This document shows, one piece after another, positions 24,156 to 33,895 of a stretch of DNA of 64,000 nucleotides (position 1 is the first letter of the stretch; every line of letters begins with the position of its first letter). The notes below the pieces were generated by a model that saw only the letters and a list, made by a program, of their open reading frames with translations, was not told the origin of the DNA and made no database searches. Source of the stretch: Daphnia carinata (Eukaryota > Arthropoda > Branchiopoda > Diplostraca > Daphniidae); NCBI RefSeq assembly GCF_022539665.2, contig NC_081333.1, positions 7,314,971 to 7,378,970 on the forward strand, given 5' to 3'. A program made the position numbers and the translations under genes.

Positions 24156-26638
24156 ATGGCTTCTGAAATCGAAGAGCACAAGGCGACATTAAGGGAGAAT
24201 GTTCTCTTCTACATGACGGCCTTCTTCTGCTTGGTAGCCACTTTCAGCCTTTTCATTTTCCTGTTTCTGGTACCGTTCTTCATCGAGCCGGCTCTGGCGA
24301 CGATCTACATGGAGTTCGATCCAGAACCGGTCATTTGTGAAACTACAGAGGCCAGTTTCCACCGAGGACTGTCCAACTGCCAGTGGAGCTCGTGCCGTGA
24401 AGGCTGCACCAAAGAGGTGTACGAATGCTGGCACATACGAGTGCGGTATCGCAGCCGCGTGCCAGTTGGTAAAGCCGATGCTCGCTCCGTTCGTGACCGC
24501 ATCATTCAACACAAGTCGTCCTTAACGTATTCGCCGCTGAACGAGCAGATAAGTGTAAAGAACAGCATCTACGGCAACCAGAAGGGACAGAGCTATCCAG
24601 TGTCACCCAATAGCGGATTTGGGATGGCTGTGTCATCCGTAAACAGTTACGATGATCGGATTCAATCAGTTCTACCGGAAGAAGATGATGCTGAAAAGGA
24701 TGGCGAGTATGCCTTGGCCGACGAAGGTGGCGAAGGGATGCACGTCCACGAAGCTCGATTGCAGCCGAACGTGAAAGGCTGCGGTTATCCTCCAGATGTG
24801 GAGTGCAACAACACTTTCGCTTCTGCTTATGGCGTCGTAGGCGCCAACTTTTCTTGTTACTACTCGCTAATCGATCCTACGATGGCCATCACTCAACTCA
24901 ACATAGAGAAAATTCGCGCCGAACTCATTTATTGCCTTACGATCCCGATTATTTTGTTCGTCATTTCCGTCGTCTATCTCTTCTATGCCTATTTTAAGCT
25001 CTACGCTGAACCCAATGCCGATGGAGCAGTAGCCACACCGAGGGGTCCATCATTGGATTTCGATACAGTGGAAGGTAAAGTGGAAGGAGTGGTTGTTAGA
25101 CAGCCGATGAGCTCTCCTGTTAACACCGGAGGCAAGTATGGAATTCTTTACCAGTTCCCATCGCCGGATAGCACCCGGATCATCCGGCGAGCTAAGAGTG
25201 GTGGAGCTATTACATTCGCCGCCGCAAGCAAACCTACAGAGAAAGTATCAAAAGAAATGGAAATAGTTTTTTCAGGAACGAAAAACTCGACAGGCAACTC
25301 GGCAGCTCACAGCAGAGGAATGAGAATATCCAAATCAATGGGGTAAAATTTTATTGATTTTCACTTATTTTTTTTTATTTTCTTCTTTTCTTTTGTACTT
25401 CCGTTGTTCTTGTTGGCTTGACTCCACGTATGTTGTGCGATTCGGAGCTTTCCCGTTCTGGGAAGATATTGATTATATAACTCTATAAGTCGTACAACCA
25501 TAATTTTAATTTCAGCCTCGTTACGATCGTAAATTTCATTCTTAAGGCATGATTGGAGTGGCACTTGTCAGGCAATCTGGCTGTTTACCTGGATCCTACT
25601 TAATTTTTTTTTCTTTTAAAACACTGCGATGACAGCACTCTCACGAGTGACTTTGCTGGTCATTCTTGAACACACTGGCAGCTCTCTATATATTCTTTAT
25701 ACATTGGCAAATTATATTGAAGCACTTTTGCTTTGTAAGGTAATTGTGCTTTAGTGATATAAGGAATAGGATGTTTGCTTATTTTAAACACTCTCCATGA
25801 CAAACAGTTTAACTTTACGCCAACCGCCCATAACAATTCATAAGCAAAGCTGGAAAGTTCTAGAAGCATTAGGAAATTACATGTTGCTTTCTGTTTCTTT
25901 TACGATTATTAGGATTTGCCCTAAAAAGTCAAAGAACATGTTAAAATGAATGATAAAATCTTATATTGACGAACAAATGCGTTTTTATTTAAACACGCAT
26001 CTGCCTTTTAAGAATGGAATATGGTCGTACGTTAAGCGGCATATTTTCCAAGCATAATTCTATAGGTTTTTAGATTCTAGGTTCGTTACACTTTCGTGTG
26101 GTTTATTTGTTTTTGCTATCGATTCACTTGTTTTGTGCGTAACAAACTTACCAATACTACTAGTAAAAGTTACATCTCATGAAAACAAGTTGACTATAGT
26201 ACAGCAATTTATTTATATACGTGTGTGATTTATTGACGAATCTGACGGCGCAGGCCGCGACTTGGTGAGGGCTCTTTTGCTACCGTCCCGAAAAGTCCTG
26301 GTAGTTTCACGCACATTTCCTCGACGATGTCTTCGGCACCTTGCTCTTCGTCTTCGTCGCCTACTACGTCCTTATCCTCCCAATCTGATTTTTCCTCGCC
26401 GTCTCACCTGCCGGCTTCTTTGTACAGCGAATCATCTGGTTGCAACACAAATGCTGACCTCAGCGTTACTTCAACGGCCGCTGAAACATTTTCAAACGAC
26501 AATGAGCTTGAATATTATTCGCCAAATCCAAACCCCACAAACCAATACACTAAGAATCATTCAACATTATCGGGAAGTTCGGGACGTCAACGCCGTAGGC
26601 TTCGGGAGTGCATCCCCCTCATCTCTAAGAACCACTGA
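24156..26638 (+). CDS. tipE: TipE-like sodium-channel auxiliary subunit
   Basis: The main coding exon 24156-25342 starts at an ATG in a strong context (AGCACCATGG). A second coding exon, 26254-26638, is joined from a phase-2 donor (ATGGG|GTAAAA) to GCGCAG|GCCGCG, for 523 residues in all. Without splicing the frame stops right at the donor (TAA at 25344). The first membrane segment is at residues 16-48; ENVLFYMTAFFCLVATFSLF closely resembles the Drosophila TipE start. The signature NCQWSSCREGCTKEVYEC and the loop motif PNVKGCGYPP are hallmarks of TipE/TEH1. N-glycosylation sites NNTF and NFSC precede the second segment at about 253-280. The Ser/Thr-rich cytoplasmic tail comes partly from the second exon, which lacks a recognisable domain. 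Exon 1 is secure, while the second exon is supported by phase and open frame only. Confidence 0.88.
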
Positions 26639-27407
26639 CGAGCCATGTTTCACAATAATCCTTGAATCTGGTGATTTTTGGGGCATCTTCAAACAAATTC
26701 TTCAAGTGATCACATTCTATCTGACACCATACTGATTAGGAAGAAAGGTCTCCATCTTGTTCGCTTCGTCCTTTTTCAAGTAATTAAAGGCCATCGTCGT
26801 GATACCCGTATAGTAGTCGATTAGAGATAGGATCGAGTTTTCGTGGCAGTTGGCATGATTGACTAATAAATATTTGAGCATAAGTGCCTGGTACTAGTAT
26901 TCTATATCTGTCCGTAAAACACTATAAAGCTGCCTAAAGCAATATGTCGTCCCAGTATTCTTGATGGATGACATCTCTACGATTTACCCGTATACAAGAA
27001 CGGAATGATCAAAAGGGATTTATTTGCAATCGAAATAGTGCAGCCATGGTTATGGTGTCCATGGTTTAACCCCACTGGTTTCTAGGGAGACCATTTTGCT
27101 GATTTTAAAAAATGTCACTAAGTTTATCCCTTTGCTTATTTACCTTCTGTGTAGTTTTCCGCTTGTTCTTTAAACTAATTAAGCAAGAAATTGCTGGCTT
27201 TCAATTCCACGCATGCTTCAAAACGTACATACGTCATGGCATGCAATTTTGAATGATTATCTAGTTGGAATGGTAGAAAACAGAATACGATGTTCTGTGC
27301 CTTCTAAACTAATGTTAGTTGTTTACGTAACAGTGTGTGGGTGTGTTGCATCTTTTTCTATTCAGAAAATCCACTCGTAACCTTACTTAGCTTGTATTTC
27401 AATTTAG
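26639..27407. other. Spacer between the two candidate tipE last exons
   Basis: AT-rich DNA with no open frame of coding character that I can support. It would be either 3' UTR of the shorter isoform or intron of the longer one. Confidence 0.4.
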
Positions 27408-27600
27408 TGATTCGAGAAGGCTAGTTTCATCTGCGTTATTGAGCCCCAACAAAGCTATCTGCCCGAAAACAAGTACCGTCTTCACAGAGCGTTCCAAGGA
27501 ATGGCAAACGTCATCACTTGGAATCCGTACCAACGTCTCCCAGCAACCTGTTAACAGCAGCGCCTCACCTTCAGAGGAAGAAGTTACCCTACCTGTGTAA
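27408..27600 (+). CDS. Candidate alternative last exon of the tipE-like gene
   Basis: A good pyrimidine-rich acceptor (TTTCAATTTAG) opens a frame of 64 codons that ends at TAA 27598-27600. Its phase is the same as that of the exon at 26254, so it can replace it after the donor at 25342. The product would be 459 residues, ending EEEVTLPV. The translation is Ser/Thr-rich like the other tail. No other plus-strand gene starts between tipE and here. It could also belong to an unrecognised gene, and splicing is inferred from phase. Confidence 0.45.
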
Positions 27601-28397
27601 AAACACTGGCACATGAAAAGCTGCCCGTTACCTATTCTATCTTGGCATCATGTTTGTAACATTAACATTTTTTAAACACCCAATTCAAATGTTTTCCCTT
27701 CAAATTCCGTATAATGTGACTTTTATTTATTCCATCCCAAATTTGTCCTTTTGAAATTCCTTTTTGCTGATACCTTTGTATTCACTATTGTCTCGCGCTC
27801 CTATTAGACTACTGCAATTTTCCAAACATTTATATGAAAATGTTTTTTGCGCTGAAACGCATCTCAAACGGGTTACGGAAGTGGGCTATTCACTAAACAT
27901 TTTTCTTCCGTTTTGCCATTCAAGCTTACGCAACCTTCCTTTGATGTCATTTTCCGGGAAGTGCATAACGAGAGTGCCGTGTTAACAAGATGGTGTCTAC
28001 ACTTTTTACAGCGCTTCTTTAACTAAACTAATATCTGCTGATCAAATGAAATGAGTTGCTGACTAAAGTGTAACCTGGTCTTAATAGCGCTAGTTTCATG
28101 CCGTACTACAATAATACGAATATTATGTATCATTTCAAAACCTTTTCCATAGTGTTGTTAAGCTGGTAGCTATACCAGTTGTGATTATGTAAGAAAGTTT
28201 CATACATATTCCATTAAGCACGTGAAACAGTGAACGTAGCTTACGTCGTTCAATCGGCTGGGCGTCTATCGTATGAACCACAATTTTGACTATACGTTTT
28301 TATTTCAAGCCATTCAAAATTCCATGCATTTTGCTGCCAATAATTATTTTCTGGAGCATACAGTACATTTACAAGCTTCAGCAGTGTTCTTTCTTCT
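27601..28397. other. Convergent spacer between tipE and the HD-like gene
   Basis: AT-rich, no gene seen. A minus-strand AATAAA (TTTATT on the plus strand) near 28300 is a candidate poly(A) signal for the HD-like gene. The two genes converge here. Confidence 0.4.
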
Positions 28398-29409
28398 TTA
28401 ACCGTTTTTCACACGATTTTCAATATTTGATATCTCCTTGATTATGTTACTTCGAGCTTGTGCATCGTAACGGCTCCGGAATTCTTCAGTGGCGTATATG
28501 TTAGGTATTTGAAGAAAGGATCTCAACACCTGCGATCAACATAAAATTAGAGATAAAATTACCTTCTACACACCCGAAATTCCATATTTTTAAGCACACT
28601 GGAGTAACGTCCATTTCCTTAGTGCTTAATAAAATTATTTCTTCCATAAATGCAAAGCTATTGCTCATACCTTTAGCCGCAATTCAAAGTAGTCATCGTC
28701 AGAGGTGCATCCATATTCATTTCTCATCATGGCCAAGGTGTCGGCATATTCGCTCGAAGAACTACCTAACGTGGCCATCTCGATGTCTAGGAAGTAGTGT
28801 ACGTCACTCGTGCCTGTCGCATTAGGCGTTAAATGAACAGGAGTTGAGTTTATAAGTGCAGCTTCTATTAATTTTCTTAAGTCACTGACTAATTCAGGAA
28901 CCTGAAACGAGAAAAGGGCGTAAATGTAGAACGGTCTGTCATGGAGCATTGACAACTAGAATACAAACTACCGCGTGCTCTGCATCCATTATGAATTCTT
29001 CGAGGGTTGCCAGAGTAAGTTCCTCTGATATACCAGGAAGGCGTGGGTCGTAATGCAAGCTTAAATAGTACAAGTAAAAACAGATTCAATCCAGACGAAA
29101 ATTAGATTAATTCTCATGAACTCGTAAAGAGTTATCCGTGCAAGAAATGGTATGCCACTTGATGTATTTAATATATTTATGATGAACTTACTGCTGAAGA
29201 AACATGGCTAAAGCTACAGCAGTTGGATTAGAAAGCCGGTGAAGGATTTCGTCAAACAATACGAAACGCTTCTCTAAGTTTTCCAGGTTGTAATAGTGCC
29301 TCCGCCCTTCGTCGCCAGTGAGCGCTAGACAAATCCGATTCCACCATTTTTCTCTCACGCTCGGTGAAGATATCAATTTTTCTGTCAGCTGGTTCCATCG
29401 GTTCTCCAT
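28398..29409 (-). CDS. HD-superfamily phosphohydrolase-like protein with a degenerate metal site
   Basis: Four exons, 29192-29409, 28972-29059, 28671-28901 and 28398-28529, give 222 residues. The second donor could lie three bases further, at 28969. The overall order matches bacterial proteins annotated as predicted metal-dependent HD-superfamily phosphohydrolases (COG4339, from memory): an N-terminal helix with RRHYYNLENL (residues 36-45), then a helix ending in YDP (76-78), then FLDIEMATLG, the YADTLAMMRNEY segment and a C-terminal LRSFLQIPNIYATEEFRSRY helix. In that family I remember RHYH-x3-H and WFHD as the metal ligands. Here the corresponding positions read Tyr40, Asn44 and Gln72-His73, so most ligands are gone. 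Catalysis is doubtful; a binding or regulatory role is possible but not shown. Confidence 0.7.
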
Positions 29410-29640
29410 TTTTTTTTTCTCAATTGTCACAAATTCACGTTTTTCAAAAAGCCTATTGAAGACCACCAAGTAAATTTTGTTTGTACAGGGGATGGTCAGA
29501 GAGAAAAGCAATGTTTGGAAGACACTCAACTCTGCACCTTCCTCTCAGCATTACAAGCCGATAAAATATTGTGCGGCGGCGCAGAACTTCCCGTGTCTAA
29601 TCGATATTTTAGAGCCGGATAATTTTTTATAATGTAAGTT
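29410..29640. other. 5' flank of the HD-like gene
   Basis: About 230 bases holding the probable 5' UTR and promoter of the minus-strand HD-like gene. An upstream in-frame ATG at 29529 exists, but the shorter start at 29409 fits the family N-terminus better. Confidence 0.35.
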
Positions 29641-29769
29641 CACAAGCTTGTGCGAGGATAAACAGAATCAATAGCCGGGGAAACAGCAACATTTTTATTT
29701 CGTTTATTTGAAAATGGGCTAAATTAATGAAAAAACTAATGGTAGCTTTGAAATCAGCGTTAAATTTTT

Positions 29770-30480
29770 AGTATAATCTGTAATTTTTAATGAATTCTAA
29801 GAGGTTTACCTTTTTGCAGATTTTGACGAAAGTGGAAAGGGTATTGCCTTCCCACTTTTTCATTCTTAGCTAAATTGTAGATATCGCTTAATGCGCGTGA
29901 TTTCCATTCAAAATAAAGCGAAGTTCATAAAAAACTATTTAGTTTTTCGCTTGGGACAATAGTTCTTGAAATAAATGCAAAAAACCGTTAAAACAATGAT
30001 AATGGCGCGCCAGCAGCCCTTTAGTTCCGTCCATTTCAAAATCTGTCTCATTTATTCAAAAATAAGATAACTATCAAGGACACTAATATTTTATTTAAAA
30101 GCTTCGTTCTGTTTAGGTTTTGTGTAACTGAATTCCAAATAAAACTATTAACACCAATTTTTTCTCTGAAATCTGGGTTTTGAAAATAAACCCGACAAAA
30201 TAATCCCGACAAAATTAGCCCGACTTTTTCATAAAAACGTCTTATCAAACTACTAGTGAAAAAAAAACTAATGATTGCTTTGAAATCAGTGTTTAATTCT
30301 GAGTATAGTGTTCGTTTTTTATCGACTTCAAAGAGATTTGCATTTTTGTAGATTTTGACGAAATTGGAAAGGGTATAGCCTTCCTACTTTTGTCAAAATC
30401 GGCCAAAACCGACATTTCTTGGAATTAAATGAAACTCACACAGTATAATGAACATTGAACGCTGATTTCAGTTCAGCTAT
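29770..30480. repeat. Complex repeat, left copy of a roughly 0.5-kb unit
   Basis: This unit contains GTAGATTTTGACGAAA, then a short inverted pair around GGGTAT (AAAGTGG / CCACTTT). It continues through TCGCTTAATGCGCGTGATTTCC and a run with GGCGCGCCAG. The same order recurs at 31880-32480, and its first part recurs near 30283 and 32282. No coding sequence was seen. It may be the body of a non-autonomous transposon. Confidence 0.7.
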
Positions 30481-30559
30481 TGGTTTTCCCTTTAAATGAA
30501 CCGTTTAAAAAATACACCGAATATTTGTGCTGCAGCGCGTTAGCGCTCCAAAACAGTTG

Positions 30560-31840
30560 AATGGTGCGTTGATTTGAATAACTAAAAAACTATGTAACTT
30601 AGATTAAAATAAAGATTATTTTCTTCAGCCTTAGTCAATTTCGAACCTAATTCATGCATAATTTGCCATAGTTAAGATAATTTAAAGAAGATAATTGTAA
30701 TCAAACACGCTTTTCTCAACGCCAATCTACTTTAACTTGAATAATTCGAAAACTATGTAACCTAGATTTTAAAAAAGGTTGTTTTCTTCATCCTTAATTG
30801 ATTCCAAACCTAATTCATGCATAATGTGACATAGTTAAGTTAATATAAAGAAGTTAATTGAAATCAAACACGGTTTTCTTTAAAGCAAATCTACTTTAAC
30901 TTGAATAATTGAAAAACTATGTAAGTTAGATTAAAATAAATGTTATTTTCTTCATTATTAATTAATTTTTAACATAATTCATGCATAATTTGCCATAGTT
31001 AAGATAATTTAAAGAAGTTAATTGGAATTAAACACGCTTTTCTTTAGAGAAAATCTTCTTTAGCTTGAATAACTCGAAAACTATGGAACCTAGATTTTTT
31101 TTAATGTTGTTTTCTTCATCCTTGATTGATTCCAAACATAATTCATGCATAATTTGCCATAGTTAAGTTAATTTAAAAAAGTTAATAGAAATCAAACGCA
31201 CTTTTCTTTTTAAAAAATCTACTTTAACTTGAATAACACAAAAACTATGTAATGTAGATTAAAATAAATGTTATTTTCATCATCCTTAATTAATTTCGAA
31301 CATAATCACGCATAGTTATTACATAATTTGTCATAGTTAATTTAATTTAAAGAAGTTAATTGAAATCAAACGCGCTTTTCTTTAGAGAAAATCTACTTTA
31401 ACTTGAATAACTCAAAAATTATGTAATTTAGATTAAAATAAATGTTATTTTCTTCATCCTTAATTAATGTCGAACATAATTCATGCATAATTTACCATAG
31501 TTAAGTTAATTTAAAGAAGTTAATTGAAATCAAACGCGCATTTCTTTAAAAAAATCTACTTTAACTTGAATAACTAAAAAACTATGTAATTCAGATTAAA
31601 ATAAATGTTATTTTCTTCATCCTTATCTTAATTAACGTCGAACATAATTCATACATAATTTACCATAGTTAAGTTAATTTAAAGAAGTTAATTGAAATCA
31701 AACGCGCTTTTATTTAGAGAAAATCTACTTAAGGTTATTTTCTTCATCCTTAATTAATTTCAAACATAATTCACGCATAACGTGCCATAGTTTATATAAT
31801 TTAATGAAAATAATTGAAAGCAAACGCGCTTTCAATCGGA
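30560..31840. repeat. Tandem array of about eight units of roughly 164 bp
   Basis: The marker AAAGAAGTTAATTGAAATCA recurs with start points near 30684, 30847, 31011, 31174, 31349, 31513 and 31681, and a shortened copy near 31806. Spacing is therefore 163-175 bases apart from the last copy. Each unit also contains CTTTAACTTGAATAACT, TTTTCTTCATCCTTAATTAA and CATAATTCATGCATAATTTG. Copies differ by point changes and small indels, so this is a moderately old satellite-like array. It has no open frame. Confidence 0.92.
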
Positions 31841-31879
31841 AATTTGTGTTACATAGCGCTAGCGCTGTAGCGTACTGGA

Positions 31880-32480
31880 TAGATATAGATATCGCTTATT
31901 GTGCGTGATTTCCATTCGAAATTAAGCGAAATTCACAAAAAACTCATTAATTTTTCGCTTGGGAAAATAGTTCTTGAAATAAACGCAGAAAACCGATAAA
32001 CAATGATGATGGCGCGCCAGTAGCCCTTTAGTTACATCCATTTCAAAATCGATCTATTTATTCAAAAATAAGATAACTATCAAGGAAACTAATATTTTAT
32101 TTAAAACCTTCGTTCAATTCGGTTTACGTGTAATCAAATTCCAAATAAAAATATTAACACTAATTTTTTTCTCTTAAATATGGGTTTTGGAAATAAGCCC
32201 GACAAAATAAGCCCGACTTTTTTTCATAAAAACTTTTTATCAAACTACTAATAAAAAAACTAATGATTGCTTTGAAATCAGTGTTTAATTCTGAGTATAT
32301 TGGGCGTTTTTTTATCGAATTCAAAGAGATTTTCACTTTTGTAGATTTTGACGAAAGTGGGAAGGGTATAGCCTTCCCACTTTTTCAATTTTGGCTAAAT
32401 TTTAAATATTGCTTAATATACATGATTTTGATTCAAAATTAAGCGAAGTTCGCTAAAAATGGATTTATTTTTGACTTGGA
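31880..32480. repeat. Complex repeat, right copy flanking the tandem array
   Basis: A direct repeat of the unit at 29770-30480. Shared blocks in the same order include TGCGTGATTTCCATTC, ATGATGGCGCGCCAG, CAAAAATAAGATAACTATCA and TTGTAGATTTTGACGAAAG. It continues as decaying partial copies of the GCTTAAT-GATTCAAAATTAA block near 32640 and 32900. Confidence 0.8.
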
Positions 32481-33895
32481 ATTATAATTCTTTAAATAAA
32501 TTCAGAAGATCGATGAACATTGATGATGTCGCGCCAGCCACCAGCAGCAGTTCCGTCTTACGTCACGAAATTTTACCTCGTCTTTACTTTAAGGGCAAAG
32601 TTGGTGCCTTCGCGCTTTTTCATTTTTGGTTTAATTCTAGATATTGCTTTTAATACGTGTTTTCGATTCAAAATTAAACGAAATTCACGAAAAATTTTTA
32701 TTTTTGTGCTCACAGTTTTTATAATGAATGTTGAAAACTGATGAACAATATGGAGCGCCATATACATATTATTCAGATTTAACATTTGACGGATCACGAA
32801 AATAGATTCATCCTTTTTACCTGAGATTCACGGTTTTTCAGCTGTTTGAATTAACAAACATTTGCCTATTTTTGACTAAATACAACATTGTTCTAAATAT
32901 ATTGCTTAGATTCAAAATTGAACGACATTCACGAAAGATTGTTTTTGCGTTGGACTTAGGTAGATTTTGAAGTGGATTTTTGAACTTTCATTCTTATTAT
33001 CATATTGATCGGGAACTCTACAAAATCGACTATGAACTCATTTCTTGAATTGGATAATTGTTGATGTATTCGACACACAACAAGAAATTTTGTAAACAGA
33101 TCTCAGAATGAATTTTTCTTAAATGATAAAATGCTTAATGACATAAGTATGTTAGCGCAGTAACTTTGTCCGCTAAAAATTACGATCGGTAGTATTTTAT
33201 TTTCGATACTGTACAACGTTGACAACAAGAGCACAAAACGCTTTGCATCGAAAAGAAAGATTTAAATATTAACATAAGTTACAAATGTAAACGAACGGGA
33301 AAAGCAACAACGTCATATTTTTGTAACTCATTTCGTTTTGAAAGGGAACCCCCTTCGGTGGAGGAAGAGGCGTGGGGGTTGTAAGGCACGTGCGTGCGTT
33401 ATACACACGGATCAACATTAGGATTCAAAGCATTTCCTCTGAGAGAATAAAGAAAAGAAGCATGTAAACAAGTCAGTGGCAATTTAAAAAGGAAACGAAA
33501 CTTAAAATTACGTCACGATCTAAATTCCGAATTTATATACAAAATTTTGGTGAGCACGAATTGTTACGCTGAAACTAGTTTGGGGCTGGGGGGGGGGGGA
33601 GGAAACATAACAATGTTTGGCGCGTTGTTCACTTAAAATTAAACATAATCGAAAAATATCTTTTAACGGATACCAGATAGGGAAATCTTATTTTTTTTTT
33701 AACATTCGGTTTCGATCGCCATTGATTTCTTTAATGGTCCAGAGATTTACAATTTCGTTAACTCCCTAGCAGAAGAGATTCGCTTATTGAAAAGAAAACA
33801 AAAGAAAACAAAAGAAAATGTCACAACCCCTTTCACACGCAGGCCCAAATGTGACCGGAATGATTCCACTCAATCAGGGCTTCTGATTCTGCCGT
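32480..33895. other. Decayed repeat tail and kibra 3' UTR
   Basis: From 32480 to about 33000 there are partial, diverged copies of the repeat block. From about 33300 to 33895 the sequence includes the likely kibra 3' UTR, with a G-run at 33588-33601. No other gene was seen. Confidence 0.4.

Noticed and set aside
26262-26735. 157-codon frame at the second tipE exon in another reading frame
   Set aside because: Arg/Leu-rich shadow of the exon. The frame matching the phase-2 donor gives a plausible Ser/Thr-rich tail.
30560-31840. CRISPR array
   Set aside because: The units are about 164 bases, diverged, with no distinct spacer-repeat alternation, and the sequence is eukaryotic.
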